The notes below the pieces were generated by a model. It was given only the letters and a program-made list of their open reading frames with translations, was not told where the DNA came from and searched no databases. A stretch of DNA of 64,000 nt, taken from contig NZ_MJGI01000006.1 in assembly GCF_001864835.1 (NCBI RefSeq), forward strand, positions 172,471-236,470, read 5' to 3'. Of the stretch, positions 47,540 to 55,381 are shown piece after piece. The stretch's first letter is position 1, and the number at the start of each line of letters is the position of its first letter. The position numbers were made by a program, and so were the translations under genes. The DNA comes from Curtobacterium sp. MCBA15_001 (lineage in GTDB: Bacteria; Actinomycetota; Actinomycetes; Actinomycetales; Microbacteriaceae).

Positions 47540-47838
47540 CCATGCCGAACATCAACGTGTCCTACCAGGAGCTCAACGGCAACGCCGATCGGCTGCTCGC
47601 TGGGCGTGACGAGATCAACGCGACGCTGTCGAAGCTGCAGGCGCAGATCGCCTCCCTGACGCAGGCGGGGTTCCAGACGGACCGCTCCTCGGGGGCGTAC
47701 AACGACGCGTACCAGCGCTTCACCTCGGGGGCGCAGAACACCATCGGTGGTCTGAACGACCTCGCGCAGTTCCTGCGCACCACGGCCACCACACTGGGTG
47801 ACGTCGACCAGCAGCTCGCGTCGAAGCTGGGTCGCTGA
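47536..47838 (+). CDS. WXG100 family (ESAT-6-like) secreted protein
   Basis: Exactly 100 residues, all helical: MPNINVSYQELNGNADRLLA, then a second helix ending QFLRTTATTLGDVDQQLASK. The hairpin turn carries AGF (residues 44-46) instead of the WXG motif. WXG100 proteins form dimers that are exported by, and activate, EccC/EssC ATPases. The ATG overlaps the ATPase stop (ATGA) with AAGGAATTGGGG just upstream; a second ATG at 47542 is possible. Direct coupling to the ATPase gene supports the assignment. Confidence 0.88.
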   Translation: MTMPNINVSYQELNGNADRLLAGRDEINATLSKLQAQIASLTQAGFQTDRSSGAYNDAYQRFTSGAQNTIGGLNDLAQFLRTTATTLGDVDQQLASKLGR

Positions 47839-47888
47839 CCCAGGCCATCGCGTGCGGCGCCTGATCGGTGCCGCTGCGGGGGTGACGC

Positions 47889-48452
47889 GTGTACGGGGAG
47901 ATGTCGAACCTGCGGGCAAAGGCCCGCACGCTACGCGACGACGCGGCCGGCCTGCGGTCACGAGCTTCCGGGCTCGTGGCGCAGGCCGACGCGCTCTCGT
48001 CGTCGTCCAAGGCGGCCGATGCTGTCCGTCGGCGCGTCCACGAGTCCAGTGCCGAGCTCGGCAAGAAGGCCCAGCTGCTCGATGATGCAGCGGATGCACT
48101 CGAGATGCACGCGAAGGCCGTCGACGCCGTCAAGGCGAAGATCGCCGAGGCGGAGCGGATCGCGCGTGATCTGTGGAACCGGGCGTCCAGCCTGGTCGCC
48201 AACGTCGTGGACAGCGTCAAGGACGTCGCCAGTGGCGCCGTGAACGGCCTGATGAACGTCGTCGGAGCTGCGCTGTCCGGCAACCCGGACGAGATCCGGG
48301 TGTCCGTGCACGAGGTCAACGGACGAGCAGTCCCGAGCTCCCAGGTGTCGAGTGCCCGGGCGTTCATCGGTCAGGTGCCTGCACCACCGGCGGCGGGCTC
48401 GAAGGACTGGCTCGACGTGCGGGGAGCAGCCATGCGGAACGGTGTCGGATGA
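47889..48452 (+). CDS. Helical LXG/WXG-superfamily-like partner protein
   Basis: 187 residues. Residues 1-95 are long charged helices (NLRAKARTLRDDAAGLRSRA, then DDAADALEMHAKAVDAVKAK), the shape of WXG/LXG targeting or LXG-accessory proteins. Residues 115-145 are a hydrophobic or amphipathic stretch (SSLVANVVDSVKDVASGAVN). The tail is Pro/Ala-rich. No enzyme motif is seen. A GGGGG ribosome site precedes the GTG by 7 bases. Its stop overlaps the next gene (ATGA). By context it is a secretion substrate or targeting partner for the downstream lipase-like effector. Confidence 0.72.
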   Translation: MYGEMSNLRAKARTLRDDAAGLRSRASGLVAQADALSSSSKAADAVRRRVHESSAELGKKAQLLDDAADALEMHAKAVDAVKAKIAEAERIARDLWNRASSLVANVVDSVKDVASGAVNGLMNVVGAALSGNPDEIRVSVHEVNGRAVPSSQVSSARAFIGQVPAPPAAGSKDWLDVRGAAMRNGVG

Positions 48453-49291
48453 GTTCGGCGCCGAGTGTCGACGTCATCGAGTGGGCGCTGTCCCTCGGCG
48501 AGCTCCAGGCGGTGCGGGCGCACCTCCCGGGCCTCGTGCTGCCGTCGTTCGTGCCCGCAGGCGACGGTCGAGGTGATGTCGAGGCGCTCGTCTCGCGCGG
48601 CGTCCTCCAACACCGTCCCGCGCTGGACGCGGAGTCCTGGGCCGAGGACCTCGCTGCGCCGTTCCTGCTGTCGCTCGCACTGCAGAACACCGGGTCGATC
48701 GTCATCCAGGTCACGGCTTGGACGCCGACCAGCACGATCGCCCACTCGACGGTGATCCAGGCCTCCGCGGCGTCGCACCTCACCGTCCGGGCTGATGACA
48801 CTGTTCGACTCCGGGGCACGACCCTCGACCAGATCTGGTCGACACTCGCGGGCCTCGTGCCTTCGGTCGTCGTGGACGACCCGGCGCGTGGGACAGCCAC
48901 CGTCAGCACCGTCGCGTCCCAGGCGCTCGTCGACACGATCGGACAGCGGGACCCGCGCTTGCTCGACGCGGTCGTGCGCGAGCTGCACGTGCCGGTCGAT
49001 GCCGTCGGTCTGTTCCGTGGACTCGCTGAACCGGTGCACTCCGGCTTCCGAGTGAAGGCCTTCACCGTCCAAGACGGCGCCGTGTTTGCCGGCAACTGGT
49101 TCGGCACTACTCGGGGATGGCTGCGGATGGGTGTCGGACTCGAGCCCGGAGCGCCTGGTGCCGAAGTCACACCGGAACTCATCACCGATGCCGGGACCGT
49201 CACGGTCACGGCGCAGACCGACGAGGACATCCGCACCGAGCTGCTGGGTCTCGTCGCAGGACTGATCAGGGACGGGGACCGGGATGTCTGA
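48449..49291 (+). CDS. Putative EspG-like type VII secretion chaperone
   Basis: 280 residues, cytoplasmic, no signal peptide. The start IEWALSLGELQAVRAHLPGL, then VSRGVLQHRPALDAESWAED and LAAPFLLSLALQ follow the pattern of EspG/ESX-associated chaperones: a helical entry, an 'alternative residues before L-x-x-R-G-L' element, then a beta sheet (SIVIQVTAWT, HLTVRADDTVRLRGTT). The C-terminal half (GFRVKAFTVQDGAVFAGNWF, GTVTVTAQTDEDIRTELLGL) repeats the mixed fold. The similarity is by pattern only. The position between the helical substrate-like gene and the effector fits a chaperone. It overlaps both neighbours. Confidence 0.55.
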   Translation: MSSAPSVDVIEWALSLGELQAVRAHLPGLVLPSFVPAGDGRGDVEALVSRGVLQHRPALDAESWAEDLAAPFLLSLALQNTGSIVIQVTAWTPTSTIAHSTVIQASAASHLTVRADDTVRLRGTTLDQIWSTLAGLVPSVVVDDPARGTATVSTVASQALVDTIGQRDPRLLDAVVRELHVPVDAVGLFRGLAEPVHSGFRVKAFTVQDGAVFAGNWFGTTRGWLRMGVGLEPGAPGAEVTPELITDAGTVTVTAQTDEDIRTELLGLVAGLIRDGDRDV

Positions 49292-50807
49292 GGGACTGAA
49301 GGTCGACTTCGCGGAGATCGACCGCATGACGAACGGGTTGACCGAACTCAACACGTGGGCGCTGCCGCTCGTGCCGAAGGTCGGGGCGATCTCCGCCGAC
49401 GGTGATCTCCTGGCTTCAGCGATCCTCTCGCCGGGCTCCGCCGTGGCGGCTGAATCCGCAGCGCTGACGGCATCGGTGCAGCTGGGGGTGACGGTCGCGT
49501 CGACCGAGGCGCTCGTGGTGGTCACGGCGTCGATCGTGAAGGTGTACCAGACGGCAGAGCTGGCGCTGGCTGTGGCGGCGACCACGATTCAGGTCACCGT
49601 GACGGCGGCCGCCGGACTCGTCGGACGCGTCGCGGTAGACGTGCTGCTCAGCGTGAAGACGGGAATCTACACCGTCGTTACGCTGGCCGCCGTCACGAAG
49701 GAAGCGGTGGACAGTGGGCTCGTCGCCGACGTCGCCAGCATCGCTGCTCATTCATTGAAGGACGCTTTCGACAGCGCGATGCGAGGTGATGCCTCTCTAG
49801 CCGACCGGTTCCAGCAATTCTCCTCGGACGCTGCAAAGAACTTCTCGACGAACTTCGCTGCGGCGTTACCAGGGCTCAGCCCGAAGATCGTGGCAGTGGA
49901 GCAGGAGTCGCTGGGTGATCTGCGGAAGCTGGGCGTCTACGACGACCTGCTGAGCACGCTCATCGCAGATGGGCAGCGGTTCGGATTCTTCGAGGACGGC
50001 AGGCCGAAGATCGTCACGGATGCCATTGAGCCGGACAAACTCACCGATCGTCGTGACACTGCTCTCGTCGCAAGTACCGTCCAAACAGGGCAGTCCTTCA
50101 CTACAGACGCCGATGGCAACATCGTTCCTACAGATGTCGGCTCTCTGTTCGCGAGCTCGAGCCAGATTGACAATATAGGTCAGGACGATTTCGCGGATGT
50201 CCGCATCATCAAGAGCATCGACGTTGACGGCACCGTCCGCTACACCGTTCAGATCCCGAGCACCCAGAGCTGGGACCCCACAGCGGGAGCGACGCCGAAT
50301 GACTTGACTTCAGACGCGATGGCGATGCGTTTTGGCAACAACAGCGCGCTCTCGAGAGGTGTGCTCGATGCGATGAAGCGGGCTGGCATCGAGGGTGAGC
50401 CGGTGATGATGACCGGCTTCAGCCTCGGTGGGATAACGGCTGGCGCGATCGCAGCAGATCCCCACGGATACAACATCCAGCAAGTAGTGACGGCTGGGTC
50501 GCCGATCGGGGCAATGGACATCCCGTCGACCACGCGCGTCACTTCGCTTGAGTCGGTTCAGGACCCCATCGCTGGTCTCGACGGCGTGGACAACCCTTCG
50601 TCCTGGTCGACCGTCCGAGGGGATGCTCCGACCAAGCTAGGGGAATCTGTCTCGCCAACGCTGGCGAGTGCGCACGACGCGAATCGCTACTCTGTGATGG
50701 CAAGTGGCAACCCTGCCGTCAACGATGATGGTTCCATCGTTCAGTTCCTCGGCGGATCTGCAAAGACCACAACCGTTACCGATTATCAGATCCGGAGGAC
50801 CAATTGA
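49284..50807 (+). CDS. Putative type VII-secreted effector with a C-terminal lipase-like serine hydrolase domain
   Basis: 507 residues. Residues 1-155 are Ala/Val/Thr-rich helices (AALTASVQLGVTVASTEALV, AVAATTIQVTVTAAAGLVGR), a plausible export or targeting region. From about 280 on comes an alpha/beta-hydrolase-like domain with the nucleophile elbow GFSLGG (Ser380), followed by VVTAGSPIGAMDIP, an Asp-containing ESVQDPIAGLDG and a His in SAHDANRYS, in the right order for a Ser-Asp-His triad. G+C falls from about base 49740 on, so N- and C-terminal parts may have different histories. It overlaps the upstream gene by 8 bases and the lipoprotein gene by 4. Confidence 0.7.
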   Translation: MSEGLKVDFAEIDRMTNGLTELNTWALPLVPKVGAISADGDLLASAILSPGSAVAAESAALTASVQLGVTVASTEALVVVTASIVKVYQTAELALAVAATTIQVTVTAAAGLVGRVAVDVLLSVKTGIYTVVTLAAVTKEAVDSGLVADVASIAAHSLKDAFDSAMRGDASLADRFQQFSSDAAKNFSTNFAAALPGLSPKIVAVEQESLGDLRKLGVYDDLLSTLIADGQRFGFFEDGRPKIVTDAIEPDKLTDRRDTALVASTVQTGQSFTTDADGNIVPTDVGSLFASSSQIDNIGQDDFADVRIIKSIDVDGTVRYTVQIPSTQSWDPTAGATPNDLTSDAMAMRFGNNSALSRGVLDAMKRAGIEGEPVMMTGFSLGGITAGAIAADPHGYNIQQVVTAGSPIGAMDIPSTTRVTSLESVQDPIAGLDGVDNPSSWSTVRGDAPTKLGESVSPTLASAHDANRYSVMASGNPAVNDDGSIVQFLGGSAKTTTVTDYQIRRTN

Positions 50808-51337
50808 CCAATCGAAGTCAACGACTCGCAGGCATCGGCGCGGCGATTGTCATATTGGGATCACTCGGAGGGTGCAGTGCTATGCCTACAATGGATCCGA
50901 CAGGGATCGACGCAACTGGGTCGGCGCAAAGCCAGGGGGGGCAGTCTCTCGATGCGGCGCGCCAACAACTTCAGACCATACCCGGGCTTTCGAACACGTC
51001 GGTCGATGTTGATGAGACCATTTCGGGGCTCAACAAGCATCATCAAGTTCTCGTTGCGGCCACGTTCGACGACTCTGCGAAGTTGCCAACCATGATCGAC
51101 ACACTGGCGCAAATCGGCTGGTCGGTAAACGAGCACGAGCCGGACACCGGCGTTTACGTCCGCTTGCGTCTATCACCCCAGCCGGTGATTGGCGAGGTTG
51201 CGAAAGCACACGGGTGGCCTGGGGCGGCTTACGCCACGTCAACAGACAGTTTGAAACAACTTGTACTTTTGCCCCAGGGTTCTCTGCGGGATCGGTTTGG
51301 TCAGTGGCCTGGCAGCGCGCCGGAGGCGACAGGGTGA
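50804..51337 (+). CDS. Lipoprotein, candidate immunity protein 1
   Basis: 177 residues. The signal peptide RLAGIGAAIVILGSLGGCSA has a lipobox (LGGC), so the mature protein is anchored outside the membrane. The start is TTG at 50804 with GGAGG 6 bases upstream, overlapping the effector stop by 4 bases. Mature part: LQTIPGLSNTSVDVDE, then MIDTLAQIGWSVNEHEPD and a final LRDRFGQWPG, shared in outline with the next gene. No enzyme motif is seen. Coupling to the lipase-like effector suggests it protects the producer, as lipoprotein immunity proteins do for S. aureus lipase effectors; this is inference. Confidence 0.75.
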   Translation: MTNRSQRLAGIGAAIVILGSLGGCSAMPTMDPTGIDATGSAQSQGGQSLDAARQQLQTIPGLSNTSVDVDETISGLNKHHQVLVAATFDDSAKLPTMIDTLAQIGWSVNEHEPDTGVYVRLRLSPQPVIGEVAKAHGWPGAAYATSTDSLKQLVLLPQGSLRDRFGQWPGSAPEATG

Positions 51338-51350
51338 CAGGGTGACAGGT
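51328..51350 (+). repeat. 8-bp tandem repeat across the lipoprotein stop
   Basis: GACAGGGT occurs at 51328 and 51336 with a near-copy at 51344. The stop codon of the first lipoprotein (51335-51337) lies across the first junction. The following 250 bases to the next lipoprotein hold no convincing gene. Confidence 0.7.
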
Positions 51351-51606
51351 CGAGCTGCGTACAGCGAGCACATTTGCAGACGCGTCGTCATCCTTCGTGC
51401 GATAGGAGGAGTCGCGACAGCAACCTTGCCTACACCGCTTGAAGCACGCGACCGCATAGGAAGTGCAGCGTCCTGTAGTCAGGGCGATCGTGTCGACCGA
51501 AGGCGATCGATTCGCTGACGCGAGGTGCACCGGAGCTCAGCGGTTTCGCAATCTCTCAGAGGCAATTTGACGGTCACCGATTATCTGACGGAGCGTCAGC
51601 AGGAAC

Positions 51607-52101
51607 ATGAAACGCGTTGCAGCTATCACTGGGCTGATGATGAGCTTGGTTCTTCTCGCGTCCTGCGCAAGCGGCATCTCTGGTGTGCAGACACCGACGG
51701 AGGCGGAGAGCTCGCTTGAGGCGCTGCCCGGTGTGGACAGCGCCTCAGTCTCTGTGAAGAACGACACGAGCAGCCTCTCCGCGACGAACACCAATCGCGT
51801 GGTGATCATTCTCAACATGACTGCCGGGACTACGAGTGATCAAATTAGCGATGTGGAGGTTGATTTCATTTTGCGGACAGGTTGGTCGGTGGACTCGAAC
51901 CGTCCGCTGGGTCGGGGCGTTACCGTAGGCGTTGATGGAGCAGAGGCTGTGAGTGTTGGGAAGCTTCTGGATCGCGCTGGCTGGGTTGAGAGTGGGTCCC
52001 CGATCCCGGGACCCCGGTCTGGGAATGTGCCGGCGCGTTTGCTGGTGGATCGATTTGGCGAGTGGCCAGGCACCACCCCGGGCGCACCCCCGAATCGCTG
52101 A
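51607..52101 (+). CDS. Lipoprotein, candidate immunity protein 2 (paralogue of the preceding one)
   Basis: 164 residues. The lipobox is LLASC in MKRVAAITGLMMSLVLLASC. The mature protein follows the same plan as the upstream one: SSLEALPGVDSASVSVKND, DFILRTGWSVDSNRPLG and the closing LLVDRFGEWPGTTPG. Identity is modest but the GWSV and DRFG-WPG landmarks align, so the two are diverged duplicates. AGGAA precedes the ATG. G+C is lower than in the flanking genes. It overlaps the start of a truncated third open frame. The role as immunity protein or effector co-factor is inferred. Confidence 0.72.
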   Translation: MKRVAAITGLMMSLVLLASCASGISGVQTPTEAESSLEALPGVDSASVSVKNDTSSLSATNTNRVVIILNMTAGTTSDQISDVEVDFILRTGWSVDSNRPLGRGVTVGVDGAEAVSVGKLLDRAGWVESGSPIPGPRSGNVPARLLVDRFGEWPGTTPGAPPNR

Positions 52102-52493
52102 TCCTGGACCGCAAGGCCCGGACGCAGACAATCGAACGTCAGATCGCGGACTGCATCCCAGGTCAGACGGATGTGCGCCAGTCGGTGAACGGAGCGCTCT
52201 TCACCTGCGCTGGCGGTGATCGCCAGTGGGTGGGAGGCGCGGATGTCGCGACTGAGGGGCCGGCCGACATGGACTCGATCGTCGAGCTTCTGCTGCAGCA
52301 GTGGGACGGTCGTGATGGATGGGTGGCACGGGGCAGATCCGACCCTGCCGGGCTCCCGACTGCGGAGATCGTCGGTCGAGACGGCAAAGGCTACCTCGTG
52401 GCGCGCGGGACGACCGCTGACGAAGTCACGATCATCTTGTCGTCGAGGTGCTTCCCCGTGCCGAACGGCTTCAGCGGCGCCGGGTCGTGGTGA
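52062..52493 (+). pseudogene. 5'-truncated lipoprotein-type gene (third immunity-like remnant)
   Basis: About 143 residues from a GTG at 52062 inside the previous gene. From TQTIERQIADCIPGQ on it reads like the mature part of a Microbacteriaceae lipoprotein: LFTCAGGDRQWVGGADVATE, GYLVARGTTADEV and the end SSRCFPVPNGFSGAGSW. There is no signal peptide or lipobox and no good start; the first about 15 residues are merely the other frame of the upstream gene end. I read it as a remnant whose 5' end was replaced, though it might be translated by coupling. Confidence 0.5.
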
Positions 52494-52498
52494 CTCCC

Positions 52499-52540
52499 GC
52501 CAACGCCAACGCCAACGCCCATGCCAACGCCATCGCCAAT
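52499..52540. repeat. Hexanucleotide repeat (GCCAAC-like, 7 units)
   Basis: Units GCCAAC, GCCAAC, GCCAAC, GCCCAT, GCCAAC, GCCATC, GCCAAT run in tandem just after the truncated gene, between it and the convergent membrane protein gene. Confidence 0.8.
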
Positions 52541-52572
52541 CCGTCCCGCCGAATCCGCAGCCGTGACCCCCG

Positions 52573-53079
52573 TCAGGACGAGAAGTCCCACGAGATGTGC
52601 GTCCCCGGGTGGAACCAGAGCAGCGCCGCGATCCCGAGACCCAGCAGCGTCAACCCGTTGATCACGGCCAGTGGCACCCACCACCTGGGTGGGAGTCGAC
52701 GGAACACCCCGACGAAGAAGAACGCCAGCGCGAGAACGAACGGCACCGCGGTGATCGCCGAACCCCGGACCGCGAACCCTGCCATCGCCGGTCGAGTGAT
52801 GTCGAGCGGTGCCCCGAACGCGGTGATGAACACCACGCAGAACACCCCGACCATCGTCGCGAGGATGCCCACCGTGAGCGCGATGATCGCGGTGACCAGG
52901 GCACCCACTCCGACCGGAGTGTCGCCCCACCGACGATGCGGTCGCTGCCCTGGCGACCGATGAACGGCCACAACAGGCGCAGCCAGCGCCCACCACGGAA
53001 GCGGCGACCGGTCGGCCGGCTCCGGCGACGGCGTCCGCCGCCAGTCTGGTGCGATGTCCACGATCAGTGCCCCCCGCAC
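52573..53079 (-). CDS. Membrane protein of unknown function
   Basis: 168 residues from the GTG at 53079; a GTG at 53061 with a GGGGGG stretch 9 bases upstream is an alternative. Three to four hydrophobic helices: VGALVTAIIALTVGILATMV continuing into GVFCVVFITAFG, SAITAVPFVLALAFFFVGVF, and LAVINGLTLLGLGIAALLWF. It looks like a DUF4190-type small membrane protein, without certainty. It starts just downstream of recQ on the same strand, 6 bases away, and may be co-transcribed with it. Confidence 0.68.
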   Translation of the reverse strand: MRGALIVDIAPDWRRTPSPEPADRSPLPWWALAAPVVAVHRSPGQRPHRRWGDTPVGVGALVTAIIALTVGILATMVGVFCVVFITAFGAPLDITRPAMAGFAVRGSAITAVPFVLALAFFFVGVFRRLPPRWWVPLAVINGLTLLGLGIAALLWFHPGTHISWDFSS

Positions 53080-53085
53080 CCGACC

Positions 53086-55266
53086 CTAGGCGACCGTGGC
53101 CAGCGCGAACGGCAGCACGGCAGATGCCCCCGCGCGCCGGAGCTCGCGTCCAGCAACTGTCATCGTCCACCGGCTGTCGACGAGGTCGTCCACGAGCAGC
53201 ACCGGCCCCTCGTGCTCCCGCAGCGCGGCGCCGAGGGACGGACCCACGACGAAGCTGTCCCACACCCCGGCCAACCGGTAGGCGCTGTTCGTTGCACCGT
53301 CGCCACGCGGCACCCCGCCAGCCCGTTCGAGCGTCCCGAGGAACTGCAGCTTGCCGATCGACGACAACGCCGCGGCCAACGACTCGACGAGCTGCGGCCG
53401 CGAGCGCGACGTCATCGCCACGACGCCGGTGGGGCGCTCCTCCCATGGCCAGTCCCGCAGCGCGCGGATGCACCCGTCGAGCAGCTCGCGGGAGACGGGC
53501 GCATCGGGGACCCCCGGTGCGAAGAGCGCGCGGAGCGGCCCGCCCCATCCGAGGTCCGTCAGCCGGGCGACGGCGCGACCGGGCGCGACGACCTCGCCCG
53601 CGGGCAGTTTGCCCTTGACGGGGACGTCGAGTGCGCTCATGCCGGAGGGCCACTGGGCACGAGGGGCGATCTCGACGCCGACCTGGTCGAGGGCCGAGGA
53701 AGCACCTGCAGCGGCAGCGCCCGGGACCTCGGTCGGGTACCAGACGCCCGCGCAGTTGTCGCAGCGGCCGCAGGGCTCGGCGGAGGGGTCGTCCAGGTCC
53801 TGCTGCAACAGCTGCATCCGGCAGGCCGAGGTCGACTCGTACTCGAGCATCGACGACGCCTCGGCGGCGCGAGCAGCAGCGACGCGCTCGTACCGGGCAG
53901 CGTCGTACGACCACGGCTGCCCCGTCGACACCCACCCGCCGGCGACGCGACGCACAGCGCCGTCCACGTCGAGCACCTTGAGCAGCAGCTCGAGCGTGGA
54001 CCGCTTGATGTCGACGAGCCCCTCGAGCGCGACGGTCGACATCGCGGTGTCCGTCGACAGCGCCCCGAGGACGGCCGACGCGCGCGACTCGGTGGGCATC
54101 GAGGCGCTGGCGAAGTACTTCCAGATCTCCTGGTCCTCGTACCCGGGGAGCAGCAGGACGTCGGCGTTGTCGGTCGCACGGCCTGCACGACCGATCTGCT
54201 GGTAGTACGCCACCGGTGACGAGGGCGCGCCGACGTGCACGACGAACCCCAGGTCGGGCTTGTCGAACCCCATCCCGAGCGCGCTCGTCGCGACCAGGGC
54301 CTTGAGCTCGTTCCCCTTGAGCTGCTGCTCCAGCTGCTCGCGCTCGTCGGTGTCGGTCCGGCCTGTGTAGGCCCGGACTGCGTGGCCGCTCTCGCGCAGG
54401 AGCCGGGCGATGTCCTCGGCTGCCGAGACGGTCAGCGTGTAGATGATGCCGCTGCCGGGCAGGTCGCCGAGGTGCGCCAGCAGCCACCCGAGCCGCGCGC
54501 GGGCATCCGGCAGGGTGAGGACACCGAGCCGGAGCGACGCACGAGCCAGCGACCCGCGGATGGTGAAGACCGGGTCGGCCAAGCCGGCGGTGAGCTGTTC
54601 GGCGACGTCCTCGACCACGCGTTCGTTGGCGGTGGCGGTGGTCGCGAGCACGGGGACGCCGTGCGGCAGGGAGCGGATGAGCTCGGCGAGGCGCCGGTAG
54701 TCCGGGCGGAAGTCGTGGCCCCAGTCGGAGATGCAGTGCGCTTCGTCGACGACCAGCATGCCCATCCGCCCGACCAGCGCCGGGAGCTGCTCGTCGCGGA
54801 ACTTCGGGTTGTTCAGCCGTTCGGGGGAGACCAGCAGGACGTCGATCTCGTCGCGGGCGAGCGCCGCCTGGGTGTCGGCCCACTCGTGCGCATTGGCCGA
54901 GTTGATCGAGACGGCGCGGACCCCGGCTCGTGCAGCGGCGGCGACCTGGTCACGCATGAGTGCGAGGAGCGGCGACACGAGCACGGTGGGGCCGCCCCCT
55001 CGGCGCCGCAGCAGCAGTGTCGCCAGGAAGTACACGGCGGACTTGCCCCACCCGGTGCGCTGCACCACGAGGGCGCGCTGCCGGTGCTCGACCAGGGCGG
55101 AGATCGCCTCGAGCTGGCCGGGGTGGAACACCGCGTCCGGACGCCCGGTGAGCGCAGCGAGCGCCTGCTGCGCCTCTGCGGCGATGTCCGCGGAGACGGC
55201 CGGAGCGGCCGGAGCCGACGGAGCGGACGAGGCGGACGGACCGGAACCGAGCACGGGGGAGGACAT
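53086..55266 (-). CDS. RecQ-family DNA helicase with a C-terminal phosphoribosyltransferase-like domain
   Basis: 726 residues. Walker A is QRTGWGKSAVYF, Walker B/DEAH is MLVVDEAHCISDWGHDFRPD, and motif VI is YYQQIGRAGRATDN. The zinc-binding cysteines follow (STSACRMQLLQ, then EPCGRCDNC). The last about 200 residues differ from E. coli RecQ: they end in HEGPVLLVDDLVDSRWTMTV, a PRPP-loop-like signature of ComF-type phosphoribosyltransferase folds, with a fold-like lead (LVESLAAALSSIGKLQFLGT). It unwinds DNA during repair. The tail probably binds a nucleotide or is a dead fold. It is not near the SOS boxes. Confidence 0.9.
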   Translation of the reverse strand: MSSPVLGSGPSASSAPSAPAAPAVSADIAAEAQQALAALTGRPDAVFHPGQLEAISALVEHRQRALVVQRTGWGKSAVYFLATLLLRRRGGGPTVLVSPLLALMRDQVAAAARAGVRAVSINSANAHEWADTQAALARDEIDVLLVSPERLNNPKFRDEQLPALVGRMGMLVVDEAHCISDWGHDFRPDYRRLAELIRSLPHGVPVLATTATANERVVEDVAEQLTAGLADPVFTIRGSLARASLRLGVLTLPDARARLGWLLAHLGDLPGSGIIYTLTVSAAEDIARLLRESGHAVRAYTGRTDTDEREQLEQQLKGNELKALVATSALGMGFDKPDLGFVVHVGAPSSPVAYYQQIGRAGRATDNADVLLLPGYEDQEIWKYFASASMPTESRASAVLGALSTDTAMSTVALEGLVDIKRSTLELLLKVLDVDGAVRRVAGGWVSTGQPWSYDAARYERVAAARAAEASSMLEYESTSACRMQLLQQDLDDPSAEPCGRCDNCAGVWYPTEVPGAAAAGASSALDQVGVEIAPRAQWPSGMSALDVPVKGKLPAGEVVAPGRAVARLTDLGWGGPLRALFAPGVPDAPVSRELLDGCIRALRDWPWEERPTGVVAMTSRSRPQLVESLAAALSSIGKLQFLGTLERAGGVPRGDGATNSAYRLAGVWDSFVVGPSLGAALREHEGPVLLVDDLVDSRWTMTVAGRELRRAGASAVLPFALATVA

Positions 55267-55381
55267 GCCCCCATGCTGTCAGCACCGACCGACGCAACGT
55301 GTCCCGCGCCTCCAGGCTGTGGACAACCGACCACCTGTGGACAACCGACCACCCGGAGCCGAGCCGAGATGACGGACAGAC

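Noticed and set aside
51261..51518. 85-codon frame between the two lipoproteins
   Set aside because: It begins within the first lipoprotein gene, has no signal peptide, ribosome site or family resemblance, and is basic low-complexity sequence.
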